From positions 1 through 42,531 of the forward strand of contig JAPLOM010000019.1 in assembly GCA_026400755.1 (NCBI GenBank): 42,531 nt of DNA, in the 5' to 3' direction. Source of the DNA: Alphaproteobacteria bacterium (lineage in GTDB: Bacteria; Pseudomonadota; Alphaproteobacteria; CADEGL01). A program made the position numbers and the translations under genes. Each line of letters begins with the position of its first letter. Within the stretch, counting starts at the first letter, position 1. Under the pieces are notes generated by a model. The model was not told the origin of the DNA. It made no database searches and saw nothing but the letters and a program-made list of their open reading frames with translations. Below are positions 34,728 through 42,531 of this stretch, one piece after another.

Positions 34728-35858
34728 ATGATGACGGAGCGCGTGCGGGACTTTCTCGCGCGAAACCCCGACCTTGAGCCGCCGTTCCTGGTCCTGGACC
34801 TGGACGAGGTGAAGAAGCGCTACCAGACCCTGGCCGCGGAGATGCCGTTCGCCGACATCTATTATGCGGTGAAGGCGAATCCGGCACGGCCGATCCTGTC
34901 GCTGTTGGCCGCCTTGGGTTCGTGCTTCGACTGCGCCAGCCCGCGCGAGGTGCGGGACGTGCTCGACCTGGGCGTGGCGCCCTCGCGCATCTCCTACGGC
35001 AACACGATCAAGAAGGATGCGGATATCCGCACCGTCTGGGATCTGGGCATCGACCTGTTCGCCTTCGACTGCGAGGAGGAGCTGGAGAAGCTCGTCCGCC
35101 TGACGCCGGGCGCGCGCGTCTTCTGCCGCATCGTCGTCGACAACACGGGCGCCGATTGGCCGTTGTCGCGCAAATTCGGCTGCGAGCCGGAGATCGCGAC
35201 CGACCTTATGCTGATGGCGCGCGACCGGGGCCTGGTGCCCTATGGGTTGTCGTTCCATGTGGGTTCTCAGCAGACCAACCCGCTGTCCTTCAACCCCGCC
35301 ATCGCGACGGCGGCCGGGGTGATGGGTGCCTTGCGGGCCAAGGGCGTGCATCTGCAGATGCTCAACCTGGGTGGTGGCTTGCCGGCGCACTACGACCGTG
35401 CGATCCCCGCCGTTGGCAACTATGCGGCGGTGATCAAGGCGGCGCTGGCCGAGGCCGACCTGGACGGCGGGCTCAAGCAGATTATCGTCGAGCCCGGCCG
35501 CTACATGGTGGCCGACGCGGGCACCACCGTGTCCGAGGTTGTGCTGACCGCCCAACGCGGCAACCAGCGCTGGATCTACCTCGACATCGGCAAGTTCGGC
35601 GGCCTGGCCGAGACGATCGACGAAGCCATCCGCTACCGCTTCGTCACCAAGTACAACGGCGCGGCCACCGTGCCGAGCGTGGTGGCCGGGCCGACCTGCG
35701 ACAGCTGCGACGTGCTTTACGAAAAGAACGTCTGCCAGCTTCCGGCCGCCCTCAAGGCGGGCGATAGGGTGCATATCCTGTCGACCGGCGCCTACACCAC
35801 GGTGTATGCGGCGGCCAACTTCAACGGCATTCCGCCATTACAGGAATTCTACGTCTGA
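34728..35858 (+). CDS. Ornithine/lysine decarboxylase, type III PLP fold
   Basis: A 376-aa decarboxylase of the eukaryotic-ODC/alanine-racemase fold, making putrescine (or cadaverine) from ornithine (or lysine). The PLP Lys49 is in YYAVKANP. Further landmarks are FHVGSQ (near 172), the phosphate loop GGGLP (near 209), EPGR (near 253), and the active-site Cys of GPTCDSCDVLYE near 324. Length matches bacterial ODCs. The ATG at 34728 fits the family N-terminus (TERVRDFL); longer in-frame starts run into leader RNA. It is monocistronic, with a long structured leader upstream and a strong terminator at 35868-35890. Polyamine feedback control is therefore likely. Confidence 0.92.
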   Translation: MMTERVRDFLARNPDLEPPFLVLDLDEVKKRYQTLAAEMPFADIYYAVKANPARPILSLLAALGSCFDCASPREVRDVLDLGVAPSRISYGNTIKKDADIRTVWDLGIDLFAFDCEEELEKLVRLTPGARVFCRIVVDNTGADWPLSRKFGCEPEIATDLMLMARDRGLVPYGLSFHVGSQQTNPLSFNPAIATAAGVMGALRAKGVHLQMLNLGGGLPAHYDRAIPAVGNYAAVIKAALAEADLDGGLKQIIVEPGRYMVADAGTTVSEVVLTAQRGNQRWIYLDIGKFGGLAETIDEAIRYRFVTKYNGAATVPSVVAGPTCDSCDVLYEKNVCQLPAALKAGDRVHILSTGAYTTVYAAANFNGIPPLQEFYV

Positions 35859-35867
35859 CGACGCGAC

Positions 35868-35898
35868 GCGGCCGCCCGGTGGGCGGCCGCAGCGTTTC
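35868..35898 (+). terminator. Terminator after ornithine decarboxylase
   Basis: A 10-bp GC-rich perfect stem (35868-35877 with 35881-35890) with a 3-nt loop is followed by AGCGTTTCT. It stands 9 nt after the decarboxylase stop. Confidence 0.75.
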
Positions 35899-35941
35899 TG
35901 GGACGTTGCCTAGTCAAGCGAGGCGGTGCCACACTCCGGTC

Positions 35942-37388
35942 ATGAGCGCCGGCGCCAGCGAGACCTCCGACCAGCTCCATTGGTCCGACGCGGGCGGCGT
36001 CCATGAACGGCATTGGTTGCTCGCGCTCGTCATCACGCTCAACACCTTCGCGCCATTCTATTTTTACGCCACCACTTCGGCGCTGAAGTATATCGCCGCG
36101 TCCTTTCCGCACGGCACCAGTCGCGTGCTGTGGGTCACCGACGCCTATCTGATCGCCATCGTCTGCGTCACACCCATGACGGGCTTTCTGGTGCGCCGGA
36201 TGGGCCACCGCCTGGTGCTGACGTTGAGCATCGCCGGCATCCTGGCCGCCGCCGTGGCTGCGTCCGCTGCGCCCACCATGCCTGTCCTCATCGGCGCGGT
36301 TTTTGTGCTGGGCATGTTCGTGGCGCCCGTGCAGCCCGCGACCCAGACCCTCATCATTGCGGTCTATCCCGGCGACCACCGCGCACTCGGTATGGCTCTG
36401 TGGGGCGCGGGCTCCACGGTCGGCGTCATGGTCGGTTTCGGTGCTGGCCGAGTTGATATCCTGGCGCGTCATGTACGCGCCCGCGCTGCTGCTCGGTATC
36501 GCGTCTCTCTTGCTGGTGCGCCGGTTCGCGCCGTCCCATCAGGACATATCCGATCCGATCGACTGGCTCGAACTGGCCGCGTTCGGCACCGGTATCTTGG
36601 GTCTTGGCGCTTTTCTCAATCTTGGGCCAGGGCTGGGTTGGACCGCTTCGCCCCTGACCTACGTACTCGCCTTCGTCGGCGTGGCGGGCTTCGTCGTGTT
36701 CGCCCTGCGCTATCGCCGCGCGCGCGGGCGATTCGTCAATTTGAACTTGCTGCGCGACCGGAATCTGGCGTTGGCGACCCTGATCGCGTTCGGCGTGGCG
36801 GCCACCTGCACGGGGCAAATCGAAACCGCCGAGTTGGCCACGGTGCTTAACCTCAGTGGGTTTTTCATCGGAGTTCGGGGCGCGTTGGGTGGCGTGGCCT
36901 GGCTGGTCGGTGTTCTGGGCGGTGGTTGGCTGGTTGCCCACATTGGCGCACGGCGTGCGCTGCTCGCGGCCATGCTGGTGCTGGTCTGGGGACGCTTCGG
37001 CTACACCAGTTATGCGCCTGGCCTGGATATGATCGATGCTCTGTGGCCGAACATCGTGACCAGCGTGGGCTACGGTTTGGCGGGCACTTCGCTCGCGGTG
37101 CTTGCCTTCCAGAATGTTCCGAAGCGTCTCTCGGATGTGGCGTCGAGCCTCTATGTGTTGGGCTGGCAACTTGGGCCCGCGCTCGGGGTGGCACTGCTCA
37201 ATGGCTTCATCGCCACTCGGGAGGCAGCCATGATTTTACAGGGCGTGAATCAAACGGAAGCCAGCGTTTTGGCCGCCTTGGACGCGATCTGGCTGGAATT
37301 CGCCTACGCCCTGGTGTTGGTGCCGATGGTCTATTGGTTTCGGGCGCGCGAGCCGCGCCTGGAAGTTCTCGAGCCCTCAGCATCGTGA
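35942..37388 (+). pseudogene. DHA2-type MFS transporter, frameshifted
   Basis: Together the two pieces encode a transporter of about 480 residues and 14 helices, like EmrB-type drug/H+ antiporters. The first piece (from ATG 35942) runs through WVTDAYLIAIVCVTPMTGFL and ends in family sequence at GALWGAG-like STVGVMVGFG (about 36442). The next reading frame then takes over with LAELISWRVMYAPALLLG, which is what should follow, and runs to TGA 37388. The switch lies between about 36436 and 36450 and fits one extra base or a loss of two. Either the gene is inactive or the sequence has an error there. The stop overlaps the GTG of the next gene (GTGA), so translation of both was coupled. Confidence 0.75.
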
Positions 37389-38995
37389 GCGGCGGCGCTT
37401 CGCCGAGCCACGTGCAAGCCGCCCGCCGCGCCCGTTGGGCGTTCTTTCTTCTTATGCCGCCCGCCTACGGCCTGCTTGCGCTCGTGTTCGCGATGGACGC
37501 GAACTGGGACTTGCGCAACTACCATTACTACAACGCCTACGCGTTCCTCGGCGGGCGGGAAGGCCACGATCTTCTGGTGGCCTCGGTGCCGACCTTCTTC
37601 AACCCGCTGCTCGACGTGCCGTTCTTCCTCGCGGCCGAGGCGTGGCCCGCGCGGCTGGTGGGTTTTCTGCTCGGCGCCGTGCAGGGGCTCAACGCCTTGC
37701 CGCTGTTCGGCATCGGATATGCGCTGATCGCCGCTGCCGATCCGTTGCGGCGCGTGGGCATCGCGGCGGGCTTCGCGGTGCTGGGGCTCGCGGGTGCGAT
37801 CACCCTCTCGCTGGTCGGCACCACCTTCTACGACAACGTGGTGACGCTGGGTCCGCTCGCGGCTCTGTGCCTCGTGACGGGGCGATACCGAAGCTTCGGT
37901 GCCGCGCCGGCCCGGCATGCTTGCGCGCTGGCACTGTTGGTCGGCGCGCTGTGCGGCCTTGCCGCTGGCTTCAAACAGCCGTCGGCGATCTATGGCGTGG
38001 GCGTGGGCGCGGCGTTGCTTGTCGTACCCGCGTTCTGGCCCCGGCGCTTTGCGCTGGCCGCCGCTTTCACCTTGGGCGCCGTCGCGGGCGTGGCGGTCAG
38101 CGGCGGTTGGTGGATGTGGCATCTGTGGAGCACGTTGGGCAACCCGATGTTCCCCTTCTACAACGACGTCTTCGGCTCGCCGATGGCGCTGATCTCGGAT
38201 TACAAGAAAGTCTTCTATCTGCCCGAAAGTTTTTGGGCGCGACTGTTCTTTCCGGTCACCTACACGCTCGATCCGTCCATCACCAGCGACGCCGCCTTCC
38301 ACGACCATCGCATCCTGGCGTGCTTTGTCTTGGTGCCGCTGGCCGCGCTCGCGACGTTGACGCAACGGGCCGCGGCGCCGCTTGTATGGCCCATACCTGC
38401 GCGCATTCTTCTGGTCTTCGTGGCGGCGACCTATGTGGTCTGGGTCGTCCTGTTCGGTATCTACCGTTACGCGCTCGCCCTCGAGATGCTGGCGCCGCTG
38501 GTTATCTTGGCCTGCTTTTCGCAGTTTCCCGGCGGCAATCGCTGGCGCGCGGTGGGCGCGGGCGTGGTCATCCTTCTGGTGGTCGCGACGGCGCGGCCGG
38601 TCGACTGGGGCCGCGTGGCCTGGGCCGACAAGTGGGTGCGCACGGAAGTGAAGCCGCCGCTCGACCGGCCGGCTGACACCATCGTGCTGCTGGCCGGACA
38701 CGAGCCGTTCGGATTCCTCGTGCCTGGCTTTCCGCCCGAGACACGTTTCTTGCGCGTCGACGGCGGCTTTACCACGCCGCGCGAGCCCGAGGTGGGTTTC
38801 AACACGCTGATGCGCGATGCCATCGCGTCCCACCGGGGGCCGATCTACGTGCTGACCATTCCGACCGACCGGCGTTCCCCGGAAGCCAGCGCGGCGGCTT
38901 ATGGCCTCGTGGTCGACTGGAGCGACTGCCGGGTGGTCACGTCCACGATCGGCTGGATGCCCTACGAGCTGTGCGCCGTCGGGCGCGCGGGCTGA
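37385..38995 (+). CDS. Membrane glycosyltransferase-like (GT-C) protein
   Basis: A 536-aa protein with about ten membrane helices and a C-terminal soluble domain (about 430-536). The first extracytoplasmic loop contains NWDLRNYHYYNAYAFLGG (about 40-57) and then FNPLLDVPFF, typical of an uncharacterised GT-C-like family. An acidic residue in this loop would serve as catalytic base with a polyprenyl-phosphate sugar donor. The GTG at 37385 overlaps the MFS stop codon by 4 nt; an ATG at 37454 is less likely because it would cut into helix 1. A function in glycan or lipid modification is an inference from topology. Confidence 0.78.
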   Translation: MSGGASPSHVQAARRARWAFFLLMPPAYGLLALVFAMDANWDLRNYHYYNAYAFLGGREGHDLLVASVPTFFNPLLDVPFFLAAEAWPARLVGFLLGAVQGLNALPLFGIGYALIAAADPLRRVGIAAGFAVLGLAGAITLSLVGTTFYDNVVTLGPLAALCLVTGRYRSFGAAPARHACALALLVGALCGLAAGFKQPSAIYGVGVGAALLVVPAFWPRRFALAAAFTLGAVAGVAVSGGWWMWHLWSTLGNPMFPFYNDVFGSPMALISDYKKVFYLPESFWARLFFPVTYTLDPSITSDAAFHDHRILACFVLVPLAALATLTQRAAAPLVWPIPARILLVFVAATYVVWVVLFGIYRYALALEMLAPLVILACFSQFPGGNRWRAVGAGVVILLVVATARPVDWGRVAWADKWVRTEVKPPLDRPADTIVLLAGHEPFGFLVPGFPPETRFLRVDGGFTTPREPEVGFNTLMRDAIASHRGPIYVLTIPTDRRSPEASAAAYGLVVDWSDCRVVTSTIGWMPYELCAVGRAG

Positions 38996-39038
38996 CGCCT
39001 TTCTGCGCTGCCCGCCGCTGATATATAAGGGGCGCTGC

Positions 39039-39077
39039 GTCCCCGTAGCTCAGCTGGATAGAGCGCAGGATTCCTAA
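39039..39077 (+). tRNA. tRNA-Arg(CCT), 5' half only, cut in anticodon loop
   Basis: GTCCCCG (acceptor 5' strand), TA, the D arm GCTC...GAGC (39048-39064), and the 5' anticodon strand CAGGA lead into the loop TTCCTAA with anticodon CCT at 39073-39075. The 3' strand should read TCCTG but is ACGTAGG, and no variable loop, T arm or CGGGGAC acceptor strand follows anywhere up to 42531. The gene is therefore interrupted exactly in the loop. A TATAT box lies at about 39021, just upstream. The 3' half is presumably at the far end of the inserted element, outside the window. Confidence 0.8.
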
Positions 39078-39086
39078 ACGTAGGAA
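39071..39086. repeat. Inverted repeat at element junction (putative att core)
   Basis: TTCCTA-AACG-TAGGAA is a perfect 6-bp inverted repeat centred on the point where tRNA sequence ends. It looks like the core of a tyrosine-recombinase attachment site with its arms around a short crossover. No integrase gene is in the window. Confidence 0.5.
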
Positions 39087-39100
39087 CGAACTAAGTAACT

Positions 39101-39174
39101 TTATATTACCTATTATTATCAATGAGTTATATTACATATACCGAAAATATTCGTGTTATACTCTGTTATACTCG
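39101..39174. repeat. Iterated TTATA-type repeats next to the junction
   Basis: TTATATTAC occurs at 39101-39109 and 39127-39135. GTTATACTC occurs twice in tandem with a 10-bp period at 39155-39163 and 39165-39173. Spacing by one helical turn suggests a protein-binding array (recombinase arm sites or a regulator). TATACT also looks like a -10 box, so a promoter for the RNA and RT may lie here. Confidence 0.45.
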
Positions 39175-39184
39175 TTTATTGCCC

Positions 39185-39403
39185 ATTGGAGAGTATTGAA
39201 CAAGGATGCTCCCGCTTACCGCGCATGAAATTGGTAGGTGATTTGGACTGCCTTGCAGGCGCTTTATTGAGTATCGTCGACGCGCTCGGAAGCGTGTCTC
39301 GCTGAGAAGTCGCCCGACTGCTCGGTGTACGTTCCAAATTATTCGTTTGGCGTGATAACGACGGATAAGTCGCGATTGTTAGCTATGCCGGGGGGCAGCT
39401 GCA
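39185..39403 (+). ncRNA. Putative structured RNA upstream of the RT
   Basis: Five hairpins stand in a row: an 8-bp stem 39213-39220 with 39233-39240; GCCT/AGGC 39250-39260; a 7-bp stem with CGGA tetraloop 39280-39297; CCGA/TCGG 39314-39325; and CGTT-CCAAA paired with TTTGG and AACG, 39330-39360. A further 4-bp GGAG/CTCC pairing (39188-39191, 39209-39212) may close the first. There is no good ORF. Several defence RTs (DRT2, DRT9) and retrons use a structured RNA just upstream, so this one may be the RT template or partner. Boundaries are guesses. Confidence 0.5.
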
Positions 39404-41311
39404 GTGGCAAAAAACTCTCTCTGGACACAACTCCAAACTCCCGCTGCGCTTCAAATGGGATGGAGCTTGGCGCGCCAAGACGCGAAGCAGAACTTTATGG
39501 ACTGTCCATTGTATACGGACGTCTTCAGCATAGCGTTCGAGCAGAACATCGCCGAGTTAGCAAAACGCTTAGCTACCCAATCATATCGCCCACAACCTCT
39601 AACACTTATCGACATTCCAAAAAGTACATTGGCGGTACGACCTGGCTCCGTTCCTGAAATCGAGGACCGCGTGGTGCTGCAGGCTCTGGTCCGTCTTATG
39701 GCGCCCATCGCGGACAAAGAACTACCCGACGCGGTCTATAGCTATCGGATAAAAAAGAATCCCACCGCCACATCGCTATTCAAGGAATCAGATGTTCTAG
39801 ACATCCCGTATCTCAAGTCGAAAACAATTACCAGATACCTAGATCCATTTGATCCGTGGTACGCCGCTTGGCCCGAATTCGATGAGCGGTCGCGAGAAGC
39901 ATTTCAAACGGGCAAATATAAGTTTTTGGTCGTAACGGATATTGCAGCTTATTTTGAAAATATTCAGCTACCTCTCCTAAGAGACGTTCTTCTGGGAGTT
40001 TTCAAGGACGATCAGATCGCCATTAATTTCATAATTCAAATTCTAGAAGGGTGGACTACGCAAACGGATCAGGGACGAAATTTGCATAGAGGAATTCCAC
40101 AAGGAACTCAGATATCAAGTTTCTTAGGGAATATCTTTCTGCTTCCGCTTGATGCTGCACTAGAAGAATTTTGCAAAACCCATGAGGCAATATATTTCCG
40201 CTATATGGACGATATTCGTCTATTCACAAAGGAATACGCTGTAGCGAGAAAAGGCCTCCTGCTAATCGACCAAAAAGTGCGCTCCCTACATCTAAATACG
40301 CAGGCCGCTAAATCGGAAATTCTTTCCGGCAAAGAAATCGACGCAAAGTTGATTGATTCTCGGCTAGATGCGGTGAACGCGATCATCGATGAAATAGGCG
40401 CGGCAAAAGGCCCCCTTACACCAGCCAAAAAGCTGTCGTTAAAGGCAAAGCTGAACGTAATCGCAAAGCTAAAACCGAAAGCTGCGGGTGCCACAAAGTT
40501 AATCGGTGAAACAAAACCTCTTAAGGGATTAAATCTTCGCGTTTTTAGGAGATGGCTGACCGCGCATCACAAGCTCGGAGATCACTACTTCGTTAAATTT
40601 ATTGTACGAGAGGCAAAGCGTAATCCCGATCATAGGTTAACGCGCCGACTCATATCTGTGTCGAAGGAAAAACCTGGATTGCAAAAGTACGTTGCCCCAT
40701 TGTTTGAATTTATAAAATCAGATTTGAATATTTTTCCACATCAATGGGCTGAGATTCTTTGGTATTTTCGCTATCTCTCAAAAATTCCCCCTTATGTTAT
40801 CTCCCATTGTGAGGAGGTAGTTCTCAACGACAACCTTCACCCATATGTGCGCGCTAGCGCCGCAACATTGCTTTCGCGAGGTATGCTGAAGGTCCAGTTC
40901 TTAAATCAATGTCGCGAAAAATTTCGAAACTCAAATAATACAAACCTACAGATAGCACTGTCCGCGCTGCTAATGCAGAGCACGGGCAGCTATGCGCGCT
41001 CTTTTCTTCACACTTTAGTTTTCCATCCGAACGAAAAAATACGCAAAGCTGGAAAGCTATATCGGGAAGTGCGGTTCGGACATAAAGAGGCGAAAGCGAG
41101 AACGAAATTCCTGTTCTCATCGAAAAATGATTGGGTGCTCTGCGACAGCATGGCCATGTTGTTCAGTATGTCTCAGTCGGACCGCCCGGAAATTCTGAAA
41201 GTTCTGATCGCAGCGCTCTCAGTTCCGTCGGTAAGCAGTCCACGAATGGATCTTCGATTGACGCTATCGCTGTTGTCTGATCGCGCAAAACATAATCTCG
41301 CTAAGCTTTGA
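39404..41311 (+). CDS. Reverse transcriptase, Abi/UG (defence-type) with HEAT-like C-terminus
   Basis: A 635-aa protein. The RT core spans about 55-310: PEIEDRVVLQALVRLMAPIA and VYSYRIKKNP (motifs 1-2), motif A VVTDIAAYFENI with Asp179, motif B-like HRGIPQGTQISSFLGNIFL (228-246), and the YMDD box FRYMDDIRLF with Asp269 and Asp270. All three catalytic Asp are present. There is no maturase, endonuclease, retron VTG-type or DGR signature. The C-terminal 300 residues are helical, with repeats resembling HEAT units (HPYVRASAATLL, NTNLQIALSALLM, NEKIRKAGKLYRE). This plan fits the Abi/UG group of anti-phage reverse transcriptases. No nitrilase domain and no clear HEPN RxxxxH motif is seen. The start is GTG at 39404 with GGGGGG upstream. 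AT-rich codon use shows transfer. Confidence 0.85.
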   Translation: MAKNSLWTQLQTPAALQMGWSLARQDAKQNFMDCPLYTDVFSIAFEQNIAELAKRLATQSYRPQPLTLIDIPKSTLAVRPGSVPEIEDRVVLQALVRLMAPIADKELPDAVYSYRIKKNPTATSLFKESDVLDIPYLKSKTITRYLDPFDPWYAAWPEFDERSREAFQTGKYKFLVVTDIAAYFENIQLPLLRDVLLGVFKDDQIAINFIIQILEGWTTQTDQGRNLHRGIPQGTQISSFLGNIFLLPLDAALEEFCKTHEAIYFRYMDDIRLFTKEYAVARKGLLLIDQKVRSLHLNTQAAKSEILSGKEIDAKLIDSRLDAVNAIIDEIGAAKGPLTPAKKLSLKAKLNVIAKLKPKAAGATKLIGETKPLKGLNLRVFRRWLTAHHKLGDHYFVKFIVREAKRNPDHRLTRRLISVSKEKPGLQKYVAPLFEFIKSDLNIFPHQWAEILWYFRYLSKIPPYVISHCEEVVLNDNLHPYVRASAATLLSRGMLKVQFLNQCREKFRNSNNTNLQIALSALLMQSTGSYARSFLHTLVFHPNEKIRKAGKLYREVRFGHKEAKARTKFLFSSKNDWVLCDSMAMLFSMSQSDRPEILKVLIAALSVPSVSSPRMDLRLTLSLLSDRAKHNLAKL

Positions 41312-41440
41312 AAATAGACAACGGAACAATAGCTTTGCATAGGTGCAATGACCTGCGTTTTCACTCGAGGATTACCCTAAGCGGCACACACGGATACTCA
41401 AAAATGCGTGTTTCTGACTTCATCTTAAATAGTTCCGATT

Positions 41441-41647
41441 GTGGAGATGGCGGTGACCGCAGCCCAACGCGCTGCTGCAAGATTCAAGATAGCGCTTCAA
41501 ACACTAAGTCGTGCAGGAGGCAGCCTCTCTCGGCGAGAGGTCATGGCTGCCGTGGAGCAAGCTGTAGAATTTACAGAACAAGAAAAGGAGATAAATCCGA
41601 AGTCAGGATACCCACGTGACCTTTCACGAAATCGACCTTATGGGTAA
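41441..41647 (+). CDS. Small protein, possibly winged-helix (Mrr N-terminal-like)
   Basis: A 68-aa product starting GTG at 41441, ATG at 41447 or GTG at 41453; the last has GGAG at the best spacing. The segment FKIALQTLSRAGGSLSRREVMAAVEQAVEFTEQEKEI, by position about 15-51, resembles the winged-helix N-terminal domain found in Mrr-type restriction proteins (LxxxGGxxSRxEVxxxV). It ends soon after at PRDLSRNRPYG. Lacking a nuclease domain, it is either a stand-alone DNA-binding protein or a truncated gene. It lies 129 nt after the RT stop. Confidence in the family is low. Confidence 0.45.
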   Translation: MEMAVTAAQRAAARFKIALQTLSRAGGSLSRREVMAAVEQAVEFTEQEKEINPKSGYPRDLSRNRPYG

Positions 41648-41705
41648 ACGCGGCTGGGAACTGGTTTACTCGAAATATTGTGGCGGCGAGCTCAGTGCGT
41701 TTTAA
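41616..41705 (+). CDS. DUF4177-like fragment
   Basis: A 29-codon frame opening at GTG 41616, overlapping the end of the preceding ORF in another frame. It reads TFHEIDLMGKRGWELVYSKY, where LxxxGKRGWELV is the hallmark of DUF4177 proteins. It lacks the N-terminal strand of the family because a stop lies at 41592 in this frame. It may be a remnant, or joined to the upstream ORF by a frameshift. It is short, so treat as tentative. Confidence 0.35.
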   Translation: MTFHEIDLMGKRGWELVYSKYCGGELSAF

Positions 41706-41713
41706 TATGCGTG

Positions 41714-41938
41714 TCACACGGACGATTCAGTGATTTCAGGGGAACTGGTTGAACCGGTAAACGCGTGACGCTCGTGTCGAATATAGTGACGGATGTTTTT
41801 TAGGATTGATTGACGAGCAAAGGCGCTAACGCTTATCTGCTGTTCTCCCGCTATTTGACGTAGTTGCTCAACCAACTCAGGCTTCAGTCTGACGTTGATC
41901 ATTCGATTTTTGAGGGACTTATAAATGGCTGGACTCAC
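41714..41938 (-). CDS. Ribbon-helix-helix (CopG/Arc-like) regulator
   Basis: A 74-aa protein. MINVRLKPELVEQLRQIAGE (about 13-32) followed by QQISVSAFARQSILKNIRHYI is a classic ribbon-helix-helix fold: beta strand, helix A, turn and helix B. Such dimers bind operator DNA and often control plasmid copy number, conjugation or toxin-antitoxin genes. The start is GTG at 41938 with AGAAGGA about 9 nt upstream; the ATG at 41902 gives a shorter form. No adjacent toxin gene is visible. It is convergent with the small ORFs and follows the Rep-like gene on the same strand, with palindromes between them that may be its operators. Confidence 0.75.
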   Translation of the reverse strand: MSPAIYKSLKNRMINVRLKPELVEQLRQIAGEQQISVSAFARQSILKNIRHYIRHERHAFTGSTSSPEITESSV

Positions 41939-42038
41939 TGGTGATGGTCCTTCTCTAAGAGCAATTCATCGGAAATTCGGGGTCGATGACCGCAGCAAAG
42001 CTAACGTTTAGTATTTAGCCGTATACGTTTCTCCAGCG

Positions 42039-42140
42039 CATATATTCCTTTGATATATGAAAGCGGAGCTGAGCTCTGACAACGAAGATACAGTTCGACC
42101 GTCAAGACGCCTGCATGGCGTCAAGTTGGGGCGGGCCCGC
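42039..42140. repeat. Palindrome cluster between Rep-like and RHH genes
   Basis: Three inverted repeats stand close together: CATATAT/ATATATG with a 7-nt loop (42039-42059), GACGCC/GGCGTC with a 5-nt loop (42106-42122), and the palindrome GCGGGCCCGC (42131-42140). The 234-bp gap 41939-42172 holds nothing else recognisable. They could be RHH operators, a terminator or a rolling-circle origin. Confidence 0.5.
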
Positions 42141-42172
42141 GTGGTCACTGACGGACATCTACGCGACGTAGG

Positions 42173-42531
42173 CTAGAAGCGGGTGGTCCTCAAACGGAGA
42201 GAGGTAAGTCCCTTTTTCAGCATGTATGTTGTGACGGCGTCGATGCTCACGCATCGCTGGATATCGATTTCTCGATGTCCCCACCGAATTTTCGGCCATG
42301 TGTCTCGGATACGATCTGAGAAGCGATCAAAGTTCATTCGATCGGAAGGCACCTCTAGTAAAAGGTGTCGATGCGCCCGTTCTAGGTGACGTCTGCCACC
42401 TTCCATGACGTCGGCGGAGCGCAGATAGCGACCGAACCTTTTGCCGGATGTCCCATAGATCCTCTGATCCAGCATTTTCAAGAATGCGGTCATGGCTTTA
42501 TCTGCCTCCTCTTTGTTAAGGGGTTCCCATT
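42173..42531 (-). CDS. HUH/Rep-like protein, 5' end outside the window
   Basis: The frame is open to the window edge, so this is the C-terminal part (at least 118 aa) of a longer protein; an internal Met at 42493 is not needed. It reads EPLNKEEADKAMTAFLKMLD, then YGTSGKRFGRYLRSADVMEGG, then RAHRHLLLEVP, a His-x-His motif as in HUH endonucleases. Later DAVTTYMLKKG has a Tyr-xx-Lys element like the catalytic Tyr region of G2P/Orf2-type rolling-circle Rep proteins. The spacing between them (about 45 residues, with WGHREIDIQRC) fits small Reps. It probably replicates or mobilises the element. Family call is inferred from motifs only. Confidence 0.55.
   Translation of the reverse strand, partial: WEPLNKEEADKAMTAFLKMLDQRIYGTSGKRFGRYLRSADVMEGGRRHLERAHRHLLLEVPSDRMNFDRFSDRIRDTWPKIRWGHREIDIQRCVSIDAVTTYMLKKGLTSLRLRTTRF

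Larger units (their letters stand above)
39078..42531. mobile_element. Left part of an integrated element at tRNA-Arg(CCT)
   Basis: From the middle of the tRNA anticodon loop onward the base composition and codon use change: AT-rich codons, AAA/AAT/TTA use, short intergenic AT tracts. Everything upstream is strongly GC-rich. The genes here are a reverse transcriptase, small regulators and a Rep-like protein, unlike the metabolic genes before. The right border lies beyond 42531. I infer a genomic island or integrative element; class and mobilisation enzyme are unknown. Confidence 0.7.

Overview
The window is a stretch of a GC-rich chromosome, most likely from an alphaproteobacterium. The reasons are the very high G+C at third codon positions, a CarD/CdnL-type regulator, a 7-TM-plus catabolic gene repertoire typical of Rhodospirillales-like soil or marine bacteria, and a tRNA-Arg(CCT) of alphaproteobacterial type. 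No taxonomic marker in the window fixes the genus, so this is an inference.

Layout. 1-3024: a CarD-family regulator with its terminator, a multipass membrane protein and a methyltransferase. 3115-8085: two tandem metal-dependent hydrolases (M20 N-carbamoyl-amino-acid hydrolase type; cytosine deaminase/chlorohydrolase type), an orphan polyamine-type binding protein carrying an internal stop codon, and a LacI regulator with a clear palindromic operator. 8219-12628: a tight four-gene operon (unknown protein, reduced succinyl-CoA-synthetase beta-like, alpha-like, acyl-CoA synthetase). 12625-18508: YeeE/YedE transporter, CaiB/BaiF CoA-transferase, and a fused full-length ABC exporter. 18512-22135: FAD oxidoreductase plus a trimethylamine-dehydrogenase-like flavoprotein.

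22319-27926: the best recognised catabolic module. GTP-cyclohydrolase-II-like (URC1-type), DUF1688 (URC4-type) and uracil phosphoribosyltransferase lie in one operon, followed by a cupin, a DUF1989 protein and an amidohydrolase. This matches the URC uracil-catabolism gene set first described in yeast and noted in bacteria. 28022-33217: EamA transporter, enoyl-CoA hydratase, DSD1-type PLP enzyme, glyoxalase-like, NUDIX and GST genes. 33214-35858: a metallo-beta-lactamase-fold hydrolase and a type III ornithine decarboxylase. The decarboxylase has a long structured leader: a three-way junction, a 56-codon ORF, and mutually exclusive hairpins, which suggests attenuation. 35942-38995: a frameshifted MFS transporter overlapping a glycosyltransferase-like membrane protein.

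39039-42531: the sequence changes abruptly. A tRNA-Arg(CCT) gene is cut inside its anticodon loop and followed by AT-rich DNA, which I read as the left end of an integrated element running off the window. It starts with tandem TTATA-type repeats and a run of hairpins of about 150-200 nt. Then comes a 635-aa reverse transcriptase (catalytic Asp179 and YMDD at 267-270) with a HEAT-like helical C-terminus, resembling the Abi/UG (defence-associated) reverse transcriptases. Behind it are small winged-helix-like and DUF4177-like ORFs, a ribbon-helix-helix regulator, palindromes, and a partial HUH/Rep-like gene. This RT plus its putative structured RNA is the strongest candidate for an undescribed system.
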